Below, one piece after another: positions 1-5,802 of a stretch of DNA of 8,061 bases. The position numbers and the translations under genes were made by a program. Position 1 is the stretch's first letter, and every line of letters starts with the position of its first letter. Origin of the DNA: Rhodoferax sp. (lineage in GTDB: Bacteria > Pseudomonadota > Gammaproteobacteria > Burkholderiales > Burkholderiaceae_C); assembly GCA_020048255.1 (NCBI GenBank), contig JAIFMR010000097.1:1-8061 (forward strand), read 5' to 3'. The notes beneath the pieces were generated by a model. The model had not been told where the DNA came from, searched no databases, and saw nothing but the letters and a program-made list of their open reading frames with translations.

Positions 1-80
1 AAATCCTGGCGACCCGACCCGGCCTGGGCCAGCTGAAGCTCGGTCGCCCACCCCAATCACCTCACCTCGAGGTTGGTTGA
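1..80 (+). CDS. possible 3' end of an upstream gene (partial, uncertain)
   Basis: A frame reading from base 3 is open until TGA at 78-80 and would end a protein in ...ILATRPGLGQLKLGRP..., with mostly G or C in the third codon position over the first 13 codons, as in the real genes of this window. The 5' end lies outside the window. Frame 2 is also open, to 90, and the minus strand is open here too, so the assignment is weak. No family can be named from 25 residues. Confidence 0.25.
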   Translation, partial: ILATRPGLGQLKLGRPPQSPHLEVG

Positions 81-81
81 A

Positions 82-135
82 ATCAAATTGATAGCTGTCA
101 GCGCAATACTGACGGGGGCTAGAGGCTGATTTGAT
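82..135 (+). repeat. Comamonadaceae-type palindromic intergenic repeat, copy 1
   Basis: The outer arms ATCAAAT (82-88) and ATTTGAT (129-135) are perfect inverted repeats. Inside them TAGC (92-95) can pair with GCTA (118-121), and GTCAG (97-101) with CTGAC (109-113), giving a long interrupted hairpin or cruciform. The core order GATAGCT-nnn-AGCGC-...-GGGGCTAGAGG matches the element at 4383-4445 in the same orientation, so the two are one family. From memory, similar elements are dispersed in Comamonadaceae intergenic regions; I could not verify copy number. The element has no coding capacity and may be a REP-like mobile palindrome or an RNA-stabilising structure. Confidence 0.7.
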
Positions 136-196
136 GTATTTTCTGCATCTCCACGTACCGTGAGGCAGGGTGGCTGAGTGATGTGCACCTCAGAGG

Positions 197-220
197 GTCT
201 GTGTGCGCAAACGCACAGAC
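197..220 (+). other. stem-loop upstream of the OsmB-like gene
   Basis: GTCTGTGTG (197-205) pairs with CGCACAGAC (212-220), including one G-U pair, around the loop CGCAAA. No T-run follows on the plus strand, so it is not a standard intrinsic terminator for an upstream gene. It could be a weak terminator, a protein-binding dyad or part of the 5' leader; the sequence does not decide. Confidence 0.45.
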
Positions 221-301
221 ACTTTCAGCTGACAAAACAACAATGAGAATTCGCCTGTAGCCCTTGCAAAGTAAGGCCGCAGTTTGGTTCCCATGTTGAT
301 C

Positions 302-306
302 AGGAG
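302..306 (+). promoter_or_regulatory. ribosome binding site of the OsmB-like gene
   Basis: AGGAG lies 9 nt before the ATG at 316. It is the best Shine-Dalgarno sequence on the plus strand of this window and fixes the start of the lipoprotein gene. Confidence 0.8.
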
Positions 307-315
307 ATATTTGCC

Positions 316-534
316 ATGAAACTCACTACACGTCTTTACACCGGTCTGTCTGCCGTCGCCTTCGTCGCAGCACTTGGCCTCGGCGGTTGCGCCGGCATGA
401 CCTCACAAGAAAAAAGCACCGCCACCGGCGCAGTCATTGGTGGTGTCGCTGGCAATGTGTTGTGCGGCGGCGTGCTGTGCACAGGCGCTGGTGCCGCTGT
501 GGGTGGCGTCATTGGTCACGAATTGAAGAAGTAA
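316..534 (+). CDS. OsmB-like glycine-zipper lipoprotein
   Basis: This 72-residue protein has a lipoprotein signal peptide: charged start MKLTTR, a hydrophobic core, and lipobox LGGC with the acylated cysteine at residue 25. The mature part is almost entirely a glycine-rich hairpin (about 36-68; ATGAVIGGVAG ... GAGAAVGGVIGHEL), typical of glycine-zipper 2TM proteins. Length, lipobox position and the AAVGGVIGH ending resemble E. coli OsmB, an osmotically and RpoS-induced outer-membrane lipoprotein. By family it should sit in the envelope and act structurally or in stress response; no catalytic residues are present. An oddity is two extra cysteines (C50 and C55, in LCGGVLC) at the hairpin turn. 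The start is fixed by AGGAG 9 nt upstream. The gene lies 28 nt before the next one, which also carries a glycine zipper, so co-transcription is possible. Lipoprotein and zipper are secure; orthology to OsmB is likely but unproven. Confidence 0.85.
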   Translation: MKLTTRLYTGLSAVAFVAALGLGGCAGMTSQEKSTATGAVIGGVAGNVLCGGVLCTGAGAAVGGVIGHELKK

Positions 535-562
535 GCCACACGCCAACCACCCAGCCCACACC

Positions 563-1651
563 ATGAACATCATGCCTCGATGGATGGCGGCATTGGTCGC
601 CATATCAGCCCTGTTACCGCTGTTGGCCTATCAGGCCACGGCGGAGGCGCAGACTGCCGCACAACGTGCTGCTGCACCCGCCCCGCCCCGCATTGAAGGT
701 TTCAACGTTGACGAAGTGACGCGCCTGAGGCCTGGCACCGAACTCAACTTTGAAATTTTTGGCACGCCCGGTGGCTTGGTGACCCTGCATATTTTGGGTG
801 CCCAGCACAACCTGATCTTGCCGGAAATTGAGCCGGGCCAGTATGCCGGGACCTACACCATCAACAGCCGCGACAAGATTGCAGCACGCAGCCCGGTCAC
901 GGCCAATTTGCGTGTGGGCAATCAGGTGACCAGCCTGGTGTTAAACGAGTCCTTGCAAACTGGCGTGGGCTACCACGGTGCCAAGATGGTGGCGAGTTCA
1001 CAGCTCAAAATAGAGCACTTCACGGTCGATCCGGCGCCTGACCTCAAAGGCGGCAGCGAGTTGTACTTCTCGGTACTCGGAACGCCAGGCAGCCAGGTCG
1101 ACCTGTCGATCCAGGGTGTCAGAGGCAAGGTGTTGCTGCCCGAGGTGAAAAGCGGTGAATACGCGGGCACCTACACCATCCGCAACCGCGACAGCATCTT
1201 GCCCCACAGCCGGGTCATCGCGCACATGCGCCTGGATGGGCGCGACACCAGCGCCAACCTGGGACAAGCCCTGCAGAGCCCCAACGCACCGCAGCCGCTG
1301 AATGTCAACCGGGTGTGCAACAACTGTGGCACGGTGGAGGCGATCAACCTGATTGAAGTCAAGGGTGAAGGTGGCTACCTGGGTGCCATTGGCGGTGGTG
1401 TGGTGGGTGCCATTCTGGGCAACCAGGTCGGCCAGGGCAACGGACGCACAGCAGCGCAAATTGCCGGAGCACTAGGCGGTGCCTATGCAGGACGGGCGAT
1501 TGAGGGTTCATCGCGCAACACCAATCACTACGAAGTGGTGGTGCGCCTGCAAAACGGCACGGCACAAACCGTGAGCTACGCCACAGTGCCTACCATTCAG
1601 GTGGGTGACAAGGTCCGGATCAACGATGGGGTGATCACGCGCAACCCCTGA
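563..1651 (+). CDS. secreted protein with two tandem ~90-residue domains and a C-terminal glycine-zipper (2TM) domain
   Basis: The N-terminus is a likely Sec signal peptide (hydrophobic about 8-25, then ATAEAQ). Residues 43-132 and 149-238 are two copies of one domain; an ungapped hand alignment gives about 41 identities in 90, including GTPG, LPE, YAGTYTI and RD. The composition suggests a beta-sandwich, which is inference. A linker with CNNC (252-255) leads to a glycine zipper (about 269-313; GAIGGGVVGAILGNQVG and AGALGGAYAGRAIEG), as in the 17-kDa antigen/SlyB-type 2TM family. A short beta-rich tail (320-362; YEVVVRLQNGTAQTV...GDKVRINDG) resembles the region that follows the zipper in those proteins. 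It probably acts in the periplasm or outer membrane. There is no lipobox cysteine. No good Shine-Dalgarno precedes ATG 563; an in-frame ATG at 572 is an alternative. The next gene begins 15 nt downstream in the same frame. Confidence 0.85.
   Translation: MNIMPRWMAALVAISALLPLLAYQATAEAQTAAQRAAAPAPPRIEGFNVDEVTRLRPGTELNFEIFGTPGGLVTLHILGAQHNLILPEIEPGQYAGTYTINSRDKIAARSPVTANLRVGNQVTSLVLNESLQTGVGYHGAKMVASSQLKIEHFTVDPAPDLKGGSELYFSVLGTPGSQVDLSIQGVRGKVLLPEVKSGEYAGTYTIRNRDSILPHSRVIAHMRLDGRDTSANLGQALQSPNAPQPLNVNRVCNNCGTVEAINLIEVKGEGGYLGAIGGGVVGAILGNQVGQGNGRTAAQIAGALGGAYAGRAIEGSSRNTNHYEVVVRLQNGTAQTVSYATVPTIQVGDKVRINDGVITRNP
689..1276 (+). repeat. tandem duplication of a ~90-codon domain inside the glycine-zipper protein gene
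   Basis: Codons 43-132 (689-958) and 149-238 (1007-1276) encode homologous units separated by a 16-residue linker. The units align without gaps and share I-E-x-F-x-V-D, GTPG, LPE, GxYAGTYTI, RD and a final LQ. The DNA has clearly diverged, so the duplication is old rather than a recent slippage event. Confidence 0.8.
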
Positions 1652-1666
1652 GCCTGGCCGCTGAGC

Positions 1667-2557
1667 TTGCGCCATGCACGCACACCGGGTGTCACCTTGG
1701 CTTCGCTCTGCGGCCAAGGCGTGGCGGCCCTGGCCGCCGCGCCAGACACACCATCTGCTGCGGCGCTGCGCAAGCAGCACACGGCTTTGGCATCGCAACT
1801 CCAGCACACGGTTTTCCAACGACCGCTGGTGTTGCGCTCGACCCAGACGCAGCAGCGCCTGCGCGGTGACATTTACGCACTGATGCCATTTGGGTTTGAA
1901 GTAGTCAGCCCGGCGCTGACCAGCCCGGCGCGCTGGTGCGACGTGATGATTTTGCACATCAATACCAAATACTGCCATGCCGCCCAAGAGCCTGCGGGCA
2001 CGGTGCTGAACCTGTACATCGGCACCAAAACACCCCAAGACATTGCCCTGGCGACACGCATCCGGTTCAACTTTGTTGTAGCCCAAAGCACGCCCGACTA
2101 TTTTGAGGTGTTGCTCGACGCCCAGGAGGGCCCCATGGGCACCAGCGACTACCGCATTCGCCTGGAGGTGGTGGCAGTGACGCCCACGCAGACCTTTATG
2201 CATTTGACCTATTCCTATGAGGTGGGTTTTGTCGGCAGACTGGCCATGCAGACCTACCTGGCGACGGTGGGTGCCGACAAGGTGGGCTTTAGCCTGCTGG
2301 AGCCGCTGCCCGACGGACAGCCGGTTTACATTGACGGCATGCGTGGCCTGGTGGAGCGCAACACCATGCGTTATTACCTGGCGATCAACAGTTTTCTGCA
2401 AGCCAGTCAGCTGCCCCCACCGGCACAACTGGAGGCACGACTGCAGGCCTGGTTTACGGCGGCAGAGCAGTACCCGCGCCAGCTGCATGACATGGAGCGA
2501 CCGGTCTATCTGGAGATGAAGCGCGCCGAAGCACTGCGCCAGCAAACGCCACGGTGA
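1667..2557 (+). CDS. conserved-looking protein of unknown function, probably exported
   Basis: I do not recognise a named family with confidence. From the TTG at 1667 the product is 296 residues. Residues 10-25 are mildly hydrophobic and end in ALAAAP, compatible with a signal peptide. A polar helical stretch (31-67) precedes a probable alpha/beta core with motifs GFEVVSPALTSPARWCD (76-92), ILHINTKYC (95-103), NLYIGTK (115-121), GPMGTSDYRIRLE (155-167) and TYSYEVG (181-187). The tail (250-296) is helical and charged. The core pattern could be a START/SRPBCC-like fold, but that is a guess. The start is uncertain: no ATG or Shine-Dalgarno is available in frame, the TGA of the preceding gene (1649-1651) lies in the same frame six codons upstream, and TTG 1697 or GTG 1721 are alternatives. 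Its end overlaps the next gene's ATG by one base (TGATG), indicating translational coupling. The rest of the operon suggests an envelope role. Confidence 0.65.
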   Translation: MRHARTPGVTLASLCGQGVAALAAAPDTPSAAALRKQHTALASQLQHTVFQRPLVLRSTQTQQRLRGDIYALMPFGFEVVSPALTSPARWCDVMILHINTKYCHAAQEPAGTVLNLYIGTKTPQDIALATRIRFNFVVAQSTPDYFEVLLDAQEGPMGTSDYRIRLEVVAVTPTQTFMHLTYSYEVGFVGRLAMQTYLATVGADKVGFSLLEPLPDGQPVYIDGMRGLVERNTMRYYLAINSFLQASQLPPPAQLEARLQAWFTAAEQYPRQLHDMERPVYLEMKRAEALRQQTPR

Positions 2558-3546
2558 TGAACACGCCGGCCCCCGCTGCTCAACGCGACGTCAGACTGCC
2601 CTGGTGGCGACTATTGAAACAGATCGCCAATTCATGGATGGACGACTACGTGGCCAGCATGGGCGCAGCGCTGGCTTTTTACACCCTGTTCTCGATGGCG
2701 CCGCTGCTGCTGATTGTGGTGTCCGTGGCTGGCCTGGTGTTTGGTGAGGATGCAGCGCGCGGTGAAATTCAAAACCAGCTCAGCAGCCTGATGGGTGAGC
2801 GCAGCGCCAGTGCCGTCCAGGACGTGTTGACCAGTGTTCACAAACCGGCCCAGGGCATTGCCGCCGCCTTGCTCGGGGTGTTTTTGTTGCTGGTGGGTGC
2901 CACCACGGTGTTTGGCGAGCTACAAGACGCCATGGACCGGATCTGGCACGTGCCAGCGCAGCCGCACCTGCCGGGTTGGCTGGCGCTGGTGCGGGCACGC
3001 CTGCTGTCGTTTGGCATGATTCTGGCCATTGGTTTCCTGCTGATCGTTTCCCTGGTGTTCAGTGCCGCGCTGGCGATGGTGGGGCGCTGGTGGAACCCGC
3101 TGTTTGGCGGCTGGACGGTGATGGCCGAGGTGACCACGGGCGCTGGCGGCTTTGCGCTGAACACCGCCATGTTTGCGCTGATTTACAAAGTGATGCCGCG
3201 TGCCCATGTGCAGTGGCGCGACGTGTGGACCGGCGCTGTCTTTACCGCCTTGCTGTTTCAGCTGGGCAAGTCGCTGATAGGTGCGTGGGTGGGCAGCAGC
3301 AGCATGGTGTCGGGCTTTGGCGCAGCGGGTTCGCTGGTGGTGGTGCTGCTGTGGGTGTATTACTCGGCCCAGATTTTCTTGCTGGGGGCGGTGTTCACCT
3401 GGGTTTATGCCAACGCCTCTGACTTGGCAAACAGGACGCCTGTGTCTGCCAACGCACAGACTTCACCCGGCAGCCCACTAAACTCCTCCAGCGCCGTACC
3501 GGAGTGCACGAAAGCCATACATGATCCGCCTGAGATTTACGATTGA
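2557..3546 (+). CDS. YihY/BrkB-family inner-membrane protein
   Basis: The protein has 329 residues and about six membrane segments (roughly 34-60, 100-120, 150-175, 193-213, 225-245, 257-283). Family hallmarks are ASMGAALAFYTLFSMAPLL (33-51), FGELQDAMDRIW (119-130), KVMPRAHVQWRDVWTGA (211-227) and AAGSLVVVLLWVYYSAQ (256-272). The family was once called ribonuclease BN, an assignment now attached to another gene; Bordetella BrkB was linked to serum resistance and relatives have been proposed as transporters, so the true function is open. After the last membrane segment, 45 residues form a polar, probably disordered tail (285-329) with no recognisable motif. I chose ATG 2557, which overlaps the upstream TGA by one base; GTG 2554 would add one residue. 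The last 26 bases overlap the transglutaminase gene, so those two are likely co-translated. Confidence 0.9.
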   Translation: MNTPAPAAQRDVRLPWWRLLKQIANSWMDDYVASMGAALAFYTLFSMAPLLLIVVSVAGLVFGEDAARGEIQNQLSSLMGERSASAVQDVLTSVHKPAQGIAAALLGVFLLLVGATTVFGELQDAMDRIWHVPAQPHLPGWLALVRARLLSFGMILAIGFLLIVSLVFSAALAMVGRWWNPLFGGWTVMAEVTTGAGGFALNTAMFALIYKVMPRAHVQWRDVWTGAVFTALLFQLGKSLIGAWVGSSSMVSGFGAAGSLVVVLLWVYYSAQIFLLGAVFTWVYANASDLANRTPVSANAQTSPGSPLNSSSAVPECTKAIHDPPEIYD

Positions 3547-4405
3547 ACTGAACTACGACATTACCGGAGCGGGTGGCGATTTCATTTTCAGCATCCATGC
3601 CGCGCAGACTCCGCGGCAGATCGTGGTGAATGAGTCCTTGCTGGTCAGCCAGCCACTGTTGCACAGCGTGTACACCGACCCGGTGACGCATACCCGATTC
3701 CTGCGTCTCAAGGCCCAGGCTGGCCCCTTGTGTGTCCGCTACGCTGCCACGGTCGATCTGGACCACTTGACGGCCCAACCCGATCAGCTGCGCGAGGTGG
3801 CCATGGCTGACCTGCCCGGTGCAGTGCTGCCCTATCTCTACCCGAGCCGGTATTGCCAGTCAGATCGGCTGGTTCGCCTAGCCATCAAGGAGTTTGGCTG
3901 TTTGCCGCAGGGCTACCACCGGGTTCAAGCGATACGCGACTGGGTCTTGCAGCGGGTGACATTTCGGCCCAACAGCTCCACAGGCAACACCAATGCGGTG
4001 GATACCTTGGTGGATGAGGTGGGCGTTTGCCGGGACTTTGCGCACCTGATGATTGCGCTGTGTCGCGCGGTGAACATTCCGGCTCGTTTTGCCACCGGCA
4101 TTGACTTTGGTGCGTCACCGGCCTTGGGTCCAACCGACTTTCATGCCTATGTCGAGGTGTTTTTACAGGACCAGTGGTATCTGTTTGACCCATCAGGTGT
4201 AGCCATCCCGATGGGTTTTCTGCGTTTTGGCACTGGGCGCGACGCAGCCGACGCGGCTTTTGCCACCATCTTCGGTGAGGTGCAGGGTACCGCACCAGTG
4301 ATCAGCATCGAAGCGGTTCCCAATGCTCAGGGCGTGCTGCTCATACCGCACCATGTGCCCTATGCACTGTCAACCGATAGCCCCATTTTGCTATCTATTT
4401 TATAG
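3521..4405 (+). CDS. transglutaminase-like cysteine protease/transferase family protein
   Basis: The 294-residue protein has no signal peptide and looks cytoplasmic. An N-terminal beta-rich region (about 1-105) resembles the bacterial transglutaminase-associated N-domain. The catalytic core (about 130-226) shows the complete Cys-His-Asp triad in family context: C170 in DEVGVCRDFAHL, H208 in DFHAYVEV and D223 in WYLFDPSG, plus the typical ALCRAVNIPARFATG helix-strand (179-193). The fold is shared by peptidases, amidases and cross-linking transferases, so the substrate cannot be read off. The proteasome-associated or ATP-grasp partners often found beside such proteins are absent; the neighbour is the YihY/BrkB gene, which it overlaps by 26 nt. 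No strong Shine-Dalgarno precedes ATG 3521 (GGAG at 3501-3504 is too far), consistent with coupling. The last codons (about STDSPILLSIL) and the TAG run into a palindromic repeat, so the native C-terminus may have been changed by repeat insertion. Confidence 0.88.
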   Translation: MIRLRFTIELNYDITGAGGDFIFSIHAAQTPRQIVVNESLLVSQPLLHSVYTDPVTHTRFLRLKAQAGPLCVRYAATVDLDHLTAQPDQLREVAMADLPGAVLPYLYPSRYCQSDRLVRLAIKEFGCLPQGYHRVQAIRDWVLQRVTFRPNSSTGNTNAVDTLVDEVGVCRDFAHLMIALCRAVNIPARFATGIDFGASPALGPTDFHAYVEVFLQDQWYLFDPSGVAIPMGFLRFGTGRDAADAAFATIFGEVQGTAPVISIEAVPNAQGVLLIPHHVPYALSTDSPILLSIL

Positions 4406-4445
4406 CTAATAGCGCTCTAGCCACTTGGGCTAGAGGGCAAAATGG
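4383..4445 (+). repeat. Comamonadaceae-type palindromic repeat, copy 2, at a convergent gene junction
   Basis: The outer arms CCATTTTGC (4383-4391) and GCAAAATGG (4437-4445) are a perfect 9-bp inverted repeat. An inner stem CTCTAGCC (4415-4422)/GGCTAGAG (4428-4435) closes on the loop ACTTG. The core TATAGCT-nnn-AGCGC-...-GGGCTAGAGG matches copy 1 at 82-135 in the same orientation, while the outer arms differ in sequence but conserve pairing. The element overlaps the last seven sense codons and the TAG of the transglutaminase gene and ends one base before the TAA of the minus-strand OmpA-family gene. No T-run follows either side of the inner stem, so it is not a classical intrinsic terminator, though it could still attenuate transcription or protect both mRNA 3' ends. 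Confidence 0.75.
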
Positions 4446-4446
4446 C

Positions 4447-5379
4447 TTAACGCGCCGTGATTTTGCCGGTGTCATCTGACAAGATGATTTCCACACGGCG
4501 GTTGAGTTGGCGATTGGCTGCTGAGTCATTGGCAGCCACCGGATAGCCCTCACCATAACCGCGCATGGCGATGCGGTCCCGGGCAATACCCATGTCGAGC
4601 AAGGCGCTTTGGACGGCACCGGCGCGACGCTCAGACAAGGTCTGGTTGTACTCGGCCGTGCCGGTGCTGTCGGCAAAGCCTTCGACCAACACCCGGCGTT
4701 GCGGGTTGTTTTGCAAAACTGTGGCCAGCTTTTGCGCAGTGGCGATGCCATCGTTGTTCAAGCGCGATAAATCGGTGCCAAACAGAACGTCACCCAGCGT
4801 GATGACGATGCCGCGTGCTGTCTTTTTGGCGGCCAGGTCGGCCAATTGCGCTTCCAACTGGGCGTTGCGCATCTGCACATCTTGCGCAATCAGCATGGCG
4901 TTGGCCGCGTCCACCTGGGCGATTTGGGTTTGCTGCTGGGCGCGCGCCGCATCGTTTTGAGCCAGAAGAGCTTCTTGCTTGGCGCGGTCAGCGCGAATTT
5001 GCGCTGCATTGGCCTCGTTGGTGCGCTGATCCAGCAGGATTTGGTCTCGCTTGGCGGCCGCACTTTTCACGTCCGCCTCGGCCACTTTCTGTTTGGTGAC
5101 CTCTTGCGTCAGGGCAATTTTTTGCTTGGCCAGATAGGCCAACTTGTCGATGCTTTCGTCGCTGCCGCGCTCGTTGGCCTGGGTATTGGCCAGGGCCAGG
5201 GCATCGCCGGCTTGTTTCATCTCGAGCGGTGCGTAGTTGGCCACATTCGGGTTGCTTTGGGCCACAACGTAGTCGCTGCGGGTCTGCTCAAGCAGGGTAG
5301 TGGATTTGGGGGTTGAGCCGCAGGCAGCCAGCAAAGCGGCAACAGCCAAAACCGTGGGGGTCAGGTAAATATTTTTCAT
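4447..5379 (-). CDS. OmpA-family lipoprotein with N-terminal DUF4398 domain
   Basis: The 310-residue precursor has a lipoprotein signal peptide with lipobox LAAC and acylated cysteine at residue 20. A DUF4398-like helical region follows (about 30-115; YAPLEMKQAGDALALAN at 49-65), then a long Ala/Gln-rich coiled coil to about 187, then an OmpA C-terminal peptidoglycan-binding domain (190-300). That domain shows the pattern GFADSTGTAEYNQTLSERRA, with D237 and R252 in the positions that contact the diaminopimelate of peptidoglycan in family structures, and NRRVEI near the end. It should tether the outer membrane to the cell wall, with the coiled coil as spacer. It lies 24 nt after the small DUF4398 lipoprotein gene on the same strand. 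No clear Shine-Dalgarno precedes ATG 5379, suggesting dependence on the upstream gene for translation. Confidence 0.93.
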   Translation of the reverse strand: MKNIYLTPTVLAVAALLAACGSTPKSTTLLEQTRSDYVVAQSNPNVANYAPLEMKQAGDALALANTQANERGSDESIDKLAYLAKQKIALTQEVTKQKVAEADVKSAAAKRDQILLDQRTNEANAAQIRADRAKQEALLAQNDAARAQQQTQIAQVDAANAMLIAQDVQMRNAQLEAQLADLAAKKTARGIVITLGDVLFGTDLSRLNNDGIATAQKLATVLQNNPQRRVLVEGFADSTGTAEYNQTLSERRAGAVQSALLDMGIARDRIAMRGYGEGYPVAANDSAANRQLNRRVEIILSDDTGKITAR

Positions 5380-5403
5380 GGGGAGTCCAGGGAGTGAGGT
5401 GAA

Positions 5404-5778
5404 TTACAGGTTGCGCTCGAGCTCTTCGCGCAGCACGCGAATGTCGTCTTGCAACGCGTCAGCAGCGATTTGCGCTTTGCCAGAGTTGGCCTTGCTTTGC
5501 GCTAACTTGGCGTCTGCCTGGGCCTGGTTGGCCATGTCACGCGCCAACTTGTAGTCTTTGACCAACATGGCCTTGTTGGCCAGCGCCAGCTTTTCGCGCG
5601 CAGCAGTCATCTCGACCGGCGCAAATTGCGCGCCGCCAGCGCCAGCTGCGTTGTCCACAGCAGCCTTAGACACGGCCACATCAGCGGTGGCGGGTGTCTT
5701 CAAACTGGTGCAGCCCACCGTCAAGACCACGGCTGCACCGAACATCAGGGCGATCCAGCCTTTGCGATTTTTCGTCAT
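5404..5778 (-). CDS. small DUF4398 lipoprotein
   Basis: From ATG 5778 the product is 124 residues. It begins MTKNRKG, followed by a hydrophobic stretch and a slightly variant lipobox TVGC with the cysteine at residue 23. The mature part is a helical, Ala/Lys/Gln-rich DUF4398 domain: FAPVEMTAAREKLALAN closely matches the equivalent stretch of the OmpA-family protein encoded next, so the two genes share a duplicated domain. It lacks any OmpA domain. The frame is open to an ATG at 5829, but the Shine-Dalgarno AGGAG (5786-5790 on the plus strand) sits 7 nt before ATG 5778 and 4 nt before ATG 5781, so the longer form would put non-signal sequence before the lipoprotein signal and is unlikely. It is the first gene of a two-gene operon with the OmpA-family lipoprotein. 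Function beyond envelope localisation is unknown. Confidence 0.88.
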   Translation of the reverse strand: MTKNRKGWIALMFGAAVVLTVGCTSLKTPATADVAVSKAAVDNAAGAGGAQFAPVEMTAAREKLALANKAMLVKDYKLARDMANQAQADAKLAQSKANSGKAQIAADALQDDIRVLREELERNL

Positions 5779-5785
5779 CATTTTT

Positions 5786-5790
5786 CTCCT
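5786..5790 (-). promoter_or_regulatory. ribosome binding site deciding the start of the DUF4398 lipoprotein gene
   Basis: On the minus strand the sequence reads AGGAGAAAAATGATGACG. AGGAG is 7 nt from the second ATG (5778) and 4 nt from the first (5781), favouring 5778 and ruling against the upstream ATG at 5829. Confidence 0.8.
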
Positions 5791-5802
5791 GTAACAGTTA
5801 AC

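Larger units (their letters stand above)
136..315 (+). other. non-coding leader region upstream of the OsmB-like gene
   Basis: No credible reading frame occupies this stretch. It holds one clear stem-loop (197-220) and the ribosome binding site of the next gene. I looked for a sigma-70 promoter: TTGCAA at 264-269 resembles a -35 box, but no -10 hexamer sits at suitable spacing, so no promoter is called. The promoter of the downstream genes should lie here, because the upstream non-coding gap is more than 200 bases. Confidence 0.5.

Noticed and set aside
264..297. Sigma-70 promoter (TTGCAA ... CATGTT) before the OsmB-like gene
   Set aside because: The two hexamers are 22 bp apart and the second is a poor -10 match.
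998..1459. 153-codon minus-strand open frame
   Set aside because: It lies wholly inside the duplicated-domain gene, whose protein-level internal repeat proves the plus frame is the coding one.
1508..2545. 345-codon open frame on the minus strand
   Set aside because: It is antisense to the end of the zipper gene and to most of the unknown gene, and reads as His/Gln/Arg-rich sequence without domain motifs. The plus-strand frame has structured motifs, GC-rich third positions and a TGATG junction with the next gene, so the minus frame is a shadow of a GC-rich gene.
4415..4435. Intrinsic terminator at the convergent junction
   Set aside because: The 8-bp stem is real, but no T-run follows on either strand; it is better explained as the inner stem of the palindromic repeat.
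4846..5316. 156-codon plus-strand open frame
   Set aside because: It is antisense to the coiled-coil region of the OmpA-family lipoprotein; Gly/Leu-rich composition is the expected reverse of Ala/Gln/Lys codons.
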